From assembly GCF_014762745.1 (NCBI RefSeq), contig NZ_JABURJ010000101.1:1-34327 (forward strand): a DNA stretch of 34,327 nt, in the 5' to 3' direction. A program made the translations under genes and the position numbers. Below the pieces are notes generated by a model that was not told the DNA's origin, did no database searches, and was given only the letters and a program-made list of their open reading frames with translations. Positions 27,093 to 34,327 of this stretch are shown piece after piece; the first letter of the stretch is position 1, and every line of letters begins with the position of its first letter. This DNA is from Kangiella sp. Lineage in GTDB: Bacteria > Pseudomonadota > Gammaproteobacteria > Enterobacterales > Kangiellaceae.

Positions 27093-28970
27093 TTACCAAC
27101 CGCAGTTACGATCTTTGTTTTGCTCATCTAACCAGGTTTTCAATGGCGCATAGTACTCAAGTACTGCAGTCGCATCCATTTCACGCGACCCTGTCATAGC
27201 TTCTAAAGCATCTTGCCATGGACGGCTAGCACCCATTTCAAGCATCGCATTTAGCTTAGCGCCAACTTCTTTGTTGCCGTAGAAAGAGCAGCGGTGAAGT
27301 GGGCCTTCGTTACCAGCCATCTCACACATGTCGCGGAAGAATTGGAACTGGAGAATGTGTGCCAGGAAATAACGCGAGTACGGCGTGTTACCAGGGATGT
27401 GGTATTTCGCACCTGGATCGAAGTCAGCTTCAGTACGCTCAACAGCAGGCATGATACCTTGGTACTGAGTACGAAGATTCCACCAGCCCTGATTGTATTC
27501 ATCAGCAGTTACTTCGCCGTTGAATACCTGCCAGCGCCATTTATCAACCATCAAACCAAATGGAAGGAAAGCGACTTTATCTAATGCAGAACGCATCAAT
27601 AGCGCGATATCAGCACTTGCATCAGGCTCTTGATCAATCAAACCAATTTGCTTTAAGTAAGCAGGGGTGATGGAAAGGGCAACTGTATCGCCGATGGCTT
27701 CGTGGAAACCGTCATTTGCGCTACCTTTGTATAAGATTGGTTGATCTTTGTAAGCGCGCTGATAGTAGTTGTGGCCCAATTCGTGATGAACCGTCTGGAA
27801 GTCTTCAGAATTGATTTCCGTACACATCTTAATGCGGATATCTTCCTGATTATCAAGATTCCAGGCGCTGGCATGACACTGAACGTCTCGGTCACGAGGT
27901 TTTACGAATAGCGAACGTTCCCAGAAAGTATCAGGCAGTGGTGCGAAGCCTAAAGACGAGAAGAAGTTTTCGGCAGTTTTAACCATCTCTTTAACGGCTG
28001 CTTCTTTCTCGTTGTAAGTTACAACCTCATGGTCCACGCCATAATGTTTACGAAGAATCGGATCAAGGTCTACGCCCTTGGTAGCACCTTCCGGCTCAAC
28101 CAGGTCATAAATATTACCCCATTGCTGTGCCCACATATTGCCTAGCAAATGAGCGGGGATTGGCTTGTCCAGTGGGACAACTTCGTCACCATATTCTTCG
28201 TTCAGCTCTGCGCGAACGTGGCAGTGTAATGCTTCGTATAGTGGCTCAACCTGACCCCAGAGACGATCCATTTCTTGTGCAAAATCATCTGCAGGCATGT
28301 CGTATTTTGAACGCCACATTGCACCTGTGTCTTTATAGCCCAGCTCTTGTGAGCCTTCGTTGGCAATCTCAACCATTTCTTTATAAAGAGGGCGCATTTC
28401 CGGAGAAACGGTACGCCAACCAAGCCATGCTTCAAGCTGTTCCTGTGGATCACGCGACGAACGTAATACTTCGCTTAATTGACCCAAAGTGCGGCCATCA
28501 GGGCTTTTACCAGTGGCGTAAATGCTATCCAGTTTAGAAGTGATTTCAGCAAGCTTTTTAGTTTTTGCTTCATCGGAAGGAGCCGGCAGAGTTAAGCCAA
28601 GCTTGATCATTTCAAGTTTACGATTCAAATCATAAGGTAACTCAAGATCGTTAAACTTCTTAGCTTCGTTGGCCAGTTCAACACCCAGCTTGGTGTATTC
28701 TTCACCAACTTTAGCATTTAACTGAGTCGTATCGTAGGTCACAAAATTGGCATTAACCCATGCCACTCTTGCACCATATTCAGAGATTTCAGACAGTCGC
28801 TTTTCCGCGTCTGCGACAAATTTTTCAGCATCAGCAACCGTTACTTGTGTTTCGACCTGCTGAACCTCAGCAGTTTGTTGCTTATCAGCGCTTTCGTCAC
28901 TACAAGCCGACAAACCAAGCAGGGCACCGAATAAAACGGCACTACTGACGGCAGTTCTAATTTTCATCAT
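27093..28970 (-). CDS. M2 family peptidyl-dipeptidase (ACE homologue), lipoprotein
   Basis: Zinc peptidase related to angiotensin-converting enzyme, which releases C-terminal dipeptides. The signal ends in a lipobox LSAC with C23, followed by Ser, so an outer-membrane lipoprotein facing the periplasm is expected. The zinc site is complete: HELGH at 396-400 and E424 in GFHEAIGD, with the same 24-residue spacing as HEMGH and E411 in human ACE. The full length of 625 residues matches bacterial M2 enzymes. AAAGG lies 8 bases before the first of two adjacent ATG codons. It fits a peptide-eating lifestyle along with the AGCS and NSS transporters. It is divergent from nagZ. Confidence 0.95.
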   Translation of the reverse strand: MMKIRTAVSSAVLFGALLGLSACSDESADKQQTAEVQQVETQVTVADAEKFVADAEKRLSEISEYGARVAWVNANFVTYDTTQLNAKVGEEYTKLGVELANEAKKFNDLELPYDLNRKLEMIKLGLTLPAPSDEAKTKKLAEITSKLDSIYATGKSPDGRTLGQLSEVLRSSRDPQEQLEAWLGWRTVSPEMRPLYKEMVEIANEGSQELGYKDTGAMWRSKYDMPADDFAQEMDRLWGQVEPLYEALHCHVRAELNEEYGDEVVPLDKPIPAHLLGNMWAQQWGNIYDLVEPEGATKGVDLDPILRKHYGVDHEVVTYNEKEAAVKEMVKTAENFFSSLGFAPLPDTFWERSLFVKPRDRDVQCHASAWNLDNQEDIRIKMCTEINSEDFQTVHHELGHNYYQRAYKDQPILYKGSANDGFHEAIGDTVALSITPAYLKQIGLIDQEPDASADIALLMRSALDKVAFLPFGLMVDKWRWQVFNGEVTADEYNQGWWNLRTQYQGIMPAVERTEADFDPGAKYHIPGNTPYSRYFLAHILQFQFFRDMCEMAGNEGPLHRCSFYGNKEVGAKLNAMLEMGASRPWQDALEAMTGSREMDATAVLEYYAPLKTWLDEQNKDRNCGW

Positions 28971-29165
28971 AAGCTATACCTTTAACTCCACAGTATGTTT
29001 GTTGGTAATCATTGACGTAATATGATTGTATATTTTGAATAACCTAACAGCCCAACATTATATCGGTTTTTGCTAATTTTAGAAGCAAGCAGTGATTTTG
29101 TAGTCCGCAATCGGTTACCATTACACACAATTCAGCCTTAACCACCATCCAGGAGCTCCAATTCA

Positions 29166-30176
29166 ATGAGTATTGGCCCATTAATGCTTGATATTGAAGG
29201 TTTGCAAGTCAATTCCAGAGAAAAGGAATTGTTACAGAACCCTTTGCTTGGCGGCATTATTTTATTCAGTCGCAATTATCAGTCGCCACAGCAGGTTGCT
29301 GAGCTAACTCAGTCCATTCGTGAAATCGCCAACAGAGATATTCTGATTGCTGTGGACCACGAAGGCGGGCGCGTGCAGCGTTTTCGCGAAGGCTTTACTG
29401 CGGTTCCTGCTATGGGCACTATTTTGCTTGAAAACTCAGACCATGAGCAGGCTAAACGTAAAGCCTATCAATGGGGCGCCATGATCGCGATTGAAGTGCA
29501 GGCGGTTGGTATCGACTTTAGCTTTGCTCCAGTTTTAGACTTGAATAAAAATATCAGTCAGGTTATTGGCGATCGGGCTTTTTCGGGTAAGGTAGACGAA
29601 GTTATTGAACTAGGGCGTGAATTTATTCGTGGTATGAACGACTACGGTATGGCCGCCACAGCCAAGCATTTCCCTGGGCATGGCTCGGTTGAAGCCGACT
29701 CACACATTGATATTCCTGTCGATGAACGTCCGCGAGAGCAGATTATTGGTGAAGATATGCGCGTGTTTGCCGAATTGGCCAATGATTATCAGGCTGTCAT
29801 GCCTGCACACGTGATTTATCCGGCTTTTGACAAGCAGCCAGCAGGTTTTTCAACTATCTGGTTACAAGATATTTTGCGTGGGCAACTGGGTTTTGATGGC
29901 GTTATATTCAGCGATGACCTGAGTATGAAAGGCGCCGAAGTAGTCGGCGGCTACTATGAGCGTGCCGAAGCTGCTATCAATGCTGGCTGTGATATGGTGC
30001 TGGTGTGTAACCATCCTCAAGAAGGGCAGGAGCTTGCCGAGCAATTTGATTTTGATTGCGATCCAAAATCAGCGCAGCGGCTATTGAAAATGAAAGGTAA
30101 AGCACTCAATTACTCACTGACCAAAGTGCAAGGTAGCGATCAGTGGTTAGAGCTTAAAGATAACTTATTGGCGTAA
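29166..30176 (+). CDS. nagZ: Beta-N-acetylhexosaminidase NagZ (GH3)
   Basis: Cytoplasmic glycosidase of peptidoglycan recycling that removes GlcNAc from GlcNAc-anhydroMur-peptides. In bacteria with inducible AmpC its product helps control the beta-lactamase. The protein has 336 residues. KHFPGHG at 167-173 and the DSH dyad D178/H180 are present, and the nucleophile Asp lies in SDDLSMKGA (D250/D251). VDHEGGRVQRFREGF and PAHVIY are the expected substrate-site strands. AGGAG at 29151-29155 precedes the ATG by 10 bases. It is followed at 24 bp by a DUF2288 gene, probably cotranscribed. Confidence 0.96.
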   Translation: MSIGPLMLDIEGLQVNSREKELLQNPLLGGIILFSRNYQSPQQVAELTQSIREIANRDILIAVDHEGGRVQRFREGFTAVPAMGTILLENSDHEQAKRKAYQWGAMIAIEVQAVGIDFSFAPVLDLNKNISQVIGDRAFSGKVDEVIELGREFIRGMNDYGMAATAKHFPGHGSVEADSHIDIPVDERPREQIIGEDMRVFAELANDYQAVMPAHVIYPAFDKQPAGFSTIWLQDILRGQLGFDGVIFSDDLSMKGAEVVGGYYERAEAAINAGCDMVLVCNHPQEGQELAEQFDFDCDPKSAQRLLKMKGKALNYSLTKVQGSDQWLELKDNLLA

Positions 30177-30200
30177 AAGACGATCTGAATAGAAAAGACT

Positions 30201-30560
30201 ATGACTGAAGACAGCAAAATTGAACAACTGAAATCTGAACAAAAAACAGACAGTTTTACTGAACTGACACCAAGAGAAGAGCTGATTATGAAGCTCAATG
30301 GAGAAACCGCGGTGGTCGCCTGGAAAGAAATTGAACGCTTTTTCGCTAAAGGCAACTTGTTGCTGATAGAGCAGGGTGTAGACCTCATCAACTGCGCCGC
30401 AGATTTGTCACTCGACAATGCAGAAGCCATTAAGCCGCTGATTGATTCGGAAAAGATCCAACGCATGCCAATGGAATTTGTAAAAGAGCACTGCCAATCT
30501 GAAACTGAATTCTGGTCAGTCGTAGTCGCGCCTTATGTATTGGCTCAGTTGAAGAAGTAA
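30201..30560 (+). CDS. DUF2288 family protein
   Basis: 119-residue acidic cytoplasmic protein. The family block runs from LIMKLNGETAVVAWKEIERF (20 residues, about 29-48) through LLLIEQGVDLINCAADL to the C-terminal FWSVVVAPYVLAQLKK, which matches the WAVVVAPWVL ending of DUF2288 proteins. The first 25 residues are variable. No function is known. It starts 24 bp after nagZ. Confidence 0.82.
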   Translation: MTEDSKIEQLKSEQKTDSFTELTPREELIMKLNGETAVVAWKEIERFFAKGNLLLIEQGVDLINCAADLSLDNAEAIKPLIDSEKIQRMPMEFVKEHCQSETEFWSVVVAPYVLAQLKK

Positions 30561-30633
30561 CAGTAAAAGCGTGGACAGGCACACAGACCTGCCCCTTGCC
30601 CCTACCGAGTCTGGATGAGAATATACACAATTT

Positions 30634-30721
30634 GTAGGCTGGTGATGAGCGAAGCGAGTCCCAGCAAAGTCGTTCAAATTATCCAAAAAGCTGGGATTCG
30701 CTTCGCTCATCACCAGCCTAC
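30634..30721. repeat. REP-like palindrome with 32-bp arms
   Basis: Arm 30634-30665 (starting GTAGGCTGGTGATGAGCGAA) and arm 30690-30721 are inverted repeats with a single mismatch around a 24-base loop. It lies between the DUF2288 gene and the minus-strand gene at 30860. It has the form of a BIME/REP element; a degenerate single arm occurs at 26938-26972. No transposase is present. The remainder of this 299-bp gap holds the terminator of the minus-strand gene. Confidence 0.85.
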
Positions 30722-30788
30722 GGCATCGTTCAGAATAATATGAATCTAGGGTTGGTTAGCTTTGTGAGCGTAACCCATCTATAAAAAC

Positions 30789-30814
30789 AAAAAAGCCACT
30801 CAATCGAGTGGCTT
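30789..30814 (-). terminator. Terminator of the small periplasmic protein gene (minus strand)
   Basis: GCCACTC/GAGTGGC around loop GATT on the minus strand, followed by six T. Confidence 0.85.
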
Positions 30815-30859
30815 TGATATTTCCAGTTAGCAGGAGTCGCTTTCCGACTTTAGAAAACC

Positions 30860-31150
30860 CTACTGATGATGAATAACGGCGTGGATCACGCGGTCATATT
30901 CAAAATAAACAGTGAACCCGGCATAAATCCATTTGGTGATTGGTGGATCGCCCACAGGGCCTTGAATTGATTGTGGTGCGCCAAACTTCTGTTCAACGGC
31001 TGCTTTAGTGATACCACTTTTAGGAACTTCGATACCGGCATTTTTGCCTTGCTCTGCAACTGGGACCCGAACCTCGTCAGCGGTTGCTACCCCAAAAGCC
31101 ATGGTCACAGCTAAAGATAGGCTCATGGCTAACCCCTTTAATAGTTTCAT
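30860..31150 (-). CDS. Small periplasmic protein of unknown function
   Basis: 96 residues with a signal peptide (KLLKGLAMSLSLAVTMAFGV, cleavage near ATADE). The mature part has the layout KAAVEQKFGAPQSIQGPVG, then PPITKWIYAGFTVYFEYDRV, resembling the short SmpA/BamE-like fold in which a helix-turn with FGxP is followed by beta strands. Similar small proteins occur in other gammaproteobacteria without known function. It is divergent from lolC. There is no lipobox, so it should be soluble in the periplasm. Confidence 0.78.
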   Translation of the reverse strand: MKLLKGLAMSLSLAVTMAFGVATADEVRVPVAEQGKNAGIEVPKSGITKAAVEQKFGAPQSIQGPVGDPPITKWIYAGFTVYFEYDRVIHAVIHHQ

Positions 31151-31248
31151 CTTACGACTCCTTAATCGTTATTTTGCTTAGAATATCAAAAAAATAGGTT
31201 GCTGTGTCAATAATTTAGCGCACTAACTTAATAATTTTAACCGATAAC

Positions 31249-31277
31249 TTGACTCCAAATTGTGATCCATTCAATAT
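31249..31277 (+). promoter_or_regulatory. Possible lolCD promoter
   Basis: TTGACT (31249-31254) and CAATAT (31272-31277) are separated by 17 bp, 30 bp before the lolC start. The -10 match is weak. Confidence 0.33.
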
Positions 31278-31307
31278 GACGCCAACTTTGTTTGACCAGA
31301 TAAGCTG

Positions 31308-32552
31308 ATGCGACTGCCATTCTCGTTATTTGTAGGGTTGCGCTACACCAGAGCCAAGCGCCGTAACCACTTCATTTCTTTCATATCCTTAATATCCATG
31401 ATCGGCATTGCCCTTGGGGTAATGGTATTAATAACCGTCATGTCTGTTATGAACGGTTTTGAACGAGAACTCAGAGACCGTATTCTGGGCATGGCACCGC
31501 ATGTGCTGGTTCAAGGCCTGGGTGGCCCGATAGATGATTGGCAAGCGCTCGAAAAGAAGGTCAAAGAGCATCCTGAAGTGATTGGTGTATCACCTTATGT
31601 TCAGTCTGAGACCATGTTCCGTTTTCAGGGGCGCGAGAGTTTCGGCATGGTGCAGGGCATTTTACCGAATAAAATTGATGAAGTTTCTATCGTCAAAGAC
31701 AATATGCATACCGGTTCGTTTGATGATATCAAATCTGGTGAATACAACATTATTCTCGGTTCAAAAATTGCCAGAAGTCTCGGGCTCAATGTGGGCGACA
31801 AGGTTTCATTATTGATTTTAAAAGAAACCCGTGTATCTGTTGCGGGTCTGAGTATGCGTGCTAAACGCTTTACCGTAACCGGTATCTTTGAAACCCGTTC
31901 AGAAGCTGATAAGAGCCTGGCATTTGTGCACATGGATGATGCCGCACAGTTATTACGTCAGCAGGGTGTATCTGCATTGCAACTGAAAACCAGTAATGTG
32001 ATGAATGTGTATGACGTTAATTACCAGGTTAGTGAACTGCTCGATCATCAATATTTTGTGACTGACTGGACGCGCCAACATCAGACACTGTTTAATGCAA
32101 TTGATATGGAGAAGAAAATCATGTTTATTCTTCTAACATTTATCATTGCAGTTGCTGCATTTAATATCGTCACCTCGCTAGTCATGCTGGTGACCGAAAA
32201 ACAGGCCGACATCGCCATTCTAAGAACGCTCGGCGCAAGCCCTGGATCGATCCTTCGTATCTTTATGACCAGCGGTATTATCAATGGCCTTATTGGTACA
32301 TTGGCTGGCGTTATACTCGGTGTACTCCTAGCATTAAATCTTCCGGATATAGTTAACTGGGTAGAGAATACTTTTGGCGTCAGCGTCTTCCCGCAAGATG
32401 TTTACTTTGTAAACTTCCTGCCCACTGAGCTAATTGTTGACGACGTTATTAAAATTGGACTTTCAGCCTTTATAATCAGCATTTTGGCTACTTTATATCC
32501 CGCCTGGAAAGCATCAAAAACACAACCTGCGGAGGCTCTTCGTTATGAATAA
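31308..32552 (+). CDS. lolC: Lipoprotein-releasing ABC transporter permease LolC/LolE type
   Basis: Inner-membrane permease that extracts outer-membrane lipoproteins and passes them to LolA. It has 414 residues: one N-terminal helix (about 25-47), a large periplasmic domain, and three C-terminal helices with the FtsX-type region (VTSLVMLVTEKQADIAILRT, 20 residues). The start MRLPFSLFVGLRYTRAKR is typical of the family. It overlaps lolD by 8 bp. No lolE follows lolD, so this may be either LolC with a distant LolE or a single hybrid permease (LolF type). Confidence 0.9.
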   Translation: MRLPFSLFVGLRYTRAKRRNHFISFISLISMIGIALGVMVLITVMSVMNGFERELRDRILGMAPHVLVQGLGGPIDDWQALEKKVKEHPEVIGVSPYVQSETMFRFQGRESFGMVQGILPNKIDEVSIVKDNMHTGSFDDIKSGEYNIILGSKIARSLGLNVGDKVSLLILKETRVSVAGLSMRAKRFTVTGIFETRSEADKSLAFVHMDDAAQLLRQQGVSALQLKTSNVMNVYDVNYQVSELLDHQYFVTDWTRQHQTLFNAIDMEKKIMFILLTFIIAVAAFNIVTSLVMLVTEKQADIAILRTLGASPGSILRIFMTSGIINGLIGTLAGVILGVLLALNLPDIVNWVENTFGVSVFPQDVYFVNFLPTELIVDDVIKIGLSAFIISILATLYPAWKASKTQPAEALRYE

Positions 32553-33231
32553 TGAGCGTTTAATTGAAGTAACGAATTTGAGTCGTGTTTATGAAGATGG
32601 TGCCAGTAAGGTTACTGTTCTAGAGTCGCTTAACTTGTCGGTTACAAGAGGTGAACAGCTGGCTATCGTTGGTGCATCTGGTTCCGGAAAAAGTACCTTG
32701 CTACACTTGATTGGCGCGCTCGACAAACCGACAGAAGGTACTGTAGTCATTAATGACCAGGATGTGCATAAACTAAAGCCAAAAGCGCAGGGCGAATTCC
32801 GCAACATGAACATTGGATTTGTGTATCAGTTCCATCACTTATTGCCAGAGTTCACGGCACTTGAAAACGTCGGCATGCCACACATCATTCGCGGCACTAA
32901 TCGCGACCTTGCATACCGTAAAGCCGCAGCTCTCATTGAGCGCGTTGGACTGACCAATCGTGCAACCCACAAACCTTCTGAGTTATCGGGAGGAGAGCGT
33001 CAGCGTATCGCCTTTGCCCGAGCCTTGGCCAATGAACCTGTCTGTGTTTTGGCCGATGAGCCGACCGGTAACCTTGATCACGCAACGGCTCTGAAAGTTT
33101 ATGACTTGATGTGCGAAATTAATCAGGAAATGGGCACCACCTTCATAACCGTTACCCACGATCTTGAACTGGCCTCAAAAATGCAACGACAGTTAAAACT
33201 GGAAGATGGTCATTTAATGGCTATTGAGTAA
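32545..33231 (+). CDS. lolD: Lipoprotein-releasing system ATPase LolD
   Basis: Cytoplasmic ABC ATPase that powers lipoprotein release. Walker A GASGSGKST is at residues 43-51, the signature LSGGERQR starts at 147, Walker B VLADEPTGNLD includes D171/E172, and the switch histidine lies in VTHDLELA. The 228 residues match the family. VYQFHHLLPEFTALENV is the LolD-type Q-loop. It starts within lolC (8-bp overlap), so the subunits are translated together. A strong terminator follows. Confidence 0.95.
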   Translation: MNNERLIEVTNLSRVYEDGASKVTVLESLNLSVTRGEQLAIVGASGSGKSTLLHLIGALDKPTEGTVVINDQDVHKLKPKAQGEFRNMNIGFVYQFHHLLPEFTALENVGMPHIIRGTNRDLAYRKAAALIERVGLTNRATHKPSELSGGERQRIAFARALANEPVCVLADEPTGNLDHATALKVYDLMCEINQEMGTTFITVTHDLELASKMQRQLKLEDGHLMAIE

Positions 33232-33245
33232 GTCATTATAGAATT

Positions 33246-33284
33246 AAAAAAGCCGCTCTGGTTTATGCCATGAGCGGCTTTTTT
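33246..33284 (+). terminator. Terminator of lolCD
   Basis: AGCCGCTC (33251-33258)/GAGCGGCT (33272-33279) with flanking A and T runs; probably bidirectional. Confidence 0.9.
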
Positions 33285-33356
33285 ATGCATCGTTTCTGAC
33301 GAACCCTGCAAAAGCAATATCTCCCAAAGTCCTGTCATCTTTACGAAATAATAGGC

Positions 33357-33380
33357 GACCGAGGGGGGAGCTACTCGGTC
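33357..33380. other. GACCGAG/CTCGGTC hairpin in the gap after lolD
   Basis: A 7-bp perfect inverted repeat with a ten-base G-rich loop (GGGGGAGCTA) and no T run. It lies in the 449-bp gap 33232-33680, which otherwise holds the lolD terminator, the REP-like element at 33407-33530, and no credible gene. Confidence 0.4.
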
Positions 33381-33406
33381 CAAACGACAACGAACTACTC
33401 TAATTC

Positions 33407-33530
33407 TTGTCACTCCCGCGAAGGCGGGAGTCTATTCTTTTAATAGAAAACCTTGCGGATTCCGACCTTCGTGGGCCACCGTAGGAAGTGCACCAATGGC
33501 ATTCCCGCTGGTCTCTGTGGTGAATGACAA
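33407..33530. repeat. REP-like element bounded by TTGTCAYTC inverted ends
   Basis: The left part ACTCCCGC-GAAG-GCGGGAGT (33412-33431) is a perfect hairpin, followed by TCTATT/AATAGA. The outer ends TTGTCACTC (33407-33415) and GAATGACAA (33522-33530) are inverted repeats with one mismatch. The right arm appears interrupted: GGATTCCGACCTTCGTGGG near 33457-33475 would be the start of a GCGGGAATGACAA-type arm, but about 45 extra bases separate it from the end. Confidence 0.65.
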
Positions 33531-33680
33531 TACTCGATTTAGTAACAAGCCGGCTTAAGTGAACGATTTTTCGAATTTGGGATGTTTCTAGTTACTGTGT
33601 TTAACACTAATGGACATTTCTTAAAGAAACTATAGCCAATCTCGTACAGTGCCTAACCACCAGGTTTGGCATAATCCGGC

Positions 33681-34313
33681 TTAATCGTTGCGATGGTCGT
33701 TTGATTTCTCGCGGTAGTCTTCTGCTTTAGACTCAGACTCATCATCTTCATCATCTTTTTTTCCAAGCTGATCAAGATGCAGAGTATGAAGAAGTCTATC
33801 TTTCCAGCGAGCCTGACGTGCGCGCCATGCACGAACCACGTGATAGCGCCAGAATAGGCTGATAGTGTGATAGCCAATCAGGGAAAGGGTACCACCACAG
33901 ATTAAGCAACCGAGCAAAAACGGTTTCCAGATATGAATCAGCTCAGATTGAAGCCATTCAAAACTGAGCTCAAAGTTAAACTCATTAGGTGGAACGCCAA
34001 GAATCCAGGCACCGACTTTATAGGCAAAGTAGAACATGGGCACCATGGTGACTGGATTGGTAATCCAGCATAAAACAACGGAAATCGGTAGATTAACTCG
34101 GAAATAGATGGCTAGCGCAGCCGCAATGACCATTTGAAATGGAATGGGTAAAAAGCCACAAAACAAGCCCACCGCAAACGCCCCGGACGCACTGTAGCGG
34201 TTGAGGTGCCATAAGCCAGGATCATGAATCAGGTTACCGAAAACCTTCATATAGCGGCTTTCTTTAATCTTTTTATGATCAGGCAAATATTTTTTAAAAA
34301 TTTTGCGGGGCAT
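33681..34313 (-). CDS. DUF2062 family membrane protein
   Basis: 210-residue inner-membrane protein with three hydrophobic regions (about residues 43-72, 74-105, 128-150). The DUF2062 features GLFCGFLPIPFQM and CWITNPVTMVPMFYFAY are clear. The C-terminus is a charged tail (KKDDEDDESESKAED). Function unknown; in Pseudomonas-like genomes such genes are found near lol and comEC. The ATG at 34313 leaves only 14 bases to the window edge, so its promoter lies outside. Confidence 0.88.
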   Translation of the reverse strand: MPRKIFKKYLPDHKKIKESRYMKVFGNLIHDPGLWHLNRYSASGAFAVGLFCGFLPIPFQMVIAAALAIYFRVNLPISVVLCWITNPVTMVPMFYFAYKVGAWILGVPPNEFNFELSFEWLQSELIHIWKPFLLGCLICGGTLSLIGYHTISLFWRYHVVRAWRARQARWKDRLLHTLHLDQLGKKDDEDDESESKAEDYREKSNDHRND

Positions 34314-34327
34314 TAAAAATCACTTAA

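Noticed and set aside
29012-29040. TTGACG with a downstream T/A-rich box as a nagZ promoter
   Set aside because: No -10 box at acceptable spacing; the best TATATT is only 11 bp away.

Overview
The window reads as chromosomal DNA from a mesophilic, peptide- and amino-acid-using marine gammaproteobacterium. Kangiella or a close relative is my best guess, from gene content and mid-40s GC by eye; this is an inference without a database search. Most proteins are full length and belong to familiar families (FadD, RNase D, SppA, FadH, NagZ, LolC/LolD, YcgL/YcgN). No phage, plasmid or secretion genes are present.

Layout. 117-3615: an AGCS alanine/glycine symporter and a DmdC/FadE-type acyl-CoA dehydrogenase, each ending in a clear terminator. 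3848-11812: a compact six-gene run holding an NSS sodium symporter, an amidohydrolase lipoprotein, a second amidohydrolase-like protein that has lost its metal ligands, an NhaC antiporter, a membrane-anchored transglutaminase-like protein and a metallo-beta-lactamase-fold hydrolase. 12088-16963: an alpha/beta hydrolase, fadD behind a small MITE-like element, rnd (UUG start beside a hairpin), ycgL and ycgN. 17031-17471: a strong promoter, tRNA-Asp, a terminator, and then an unannotated structured unit. 17497-20015 (minus): a small DUF4440/SnoaL-like secreted protein and sppA. 20253-26827: fadH with a FadR-like operator in its promoter, a 55-residue membrane protein coupled to a PAS-GGDEF-EAL protein, a hemolysin III/PAQR protein, and a MASE1-GGDEF protein. 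27093-34313: an M2 (ACE-like) peptidase lipoprotein, nagZ, a DUF2288 protein, a small periplasmic protein, lolC-lolD without lolE, and a DUF2062 protein, with REP-like palindromes in the gaps.

The most interesting item is the stretch behind tRNA-Asp. The last 24 bases of the tRNA region are repeated exactly 228 bp downstream. Between the copies lies a chain of about seven hairpins, at least four of which display GGA in the loop (AGGA, AGGA, CUGGA, AGGGAA). That is the recognition pattern of CsrA/RsmA, so the unit looks like a CsrA-titrating RNA embedded in a tRNA transcription unit and tailed with a tRNA 3' end. The nearest known precedent for the arrangement is the rtT repeat of the E. coli tyrT operon. 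This is a hypothesis from sequence and fold.

Functional themes are sodium-coupled amino-acid uptake with periplasmic amide/peptide hydrolysis (AGCS, NSS, amidohydrolases, NhaC, M2 peptidase), fatty-acid breakdown (acyl-CoA dehydrogenase, FadD, FadH), envelope upkeep (SppA, NagZ, LolCD) and c-di-GMP signalling (two GGDEF proteins).
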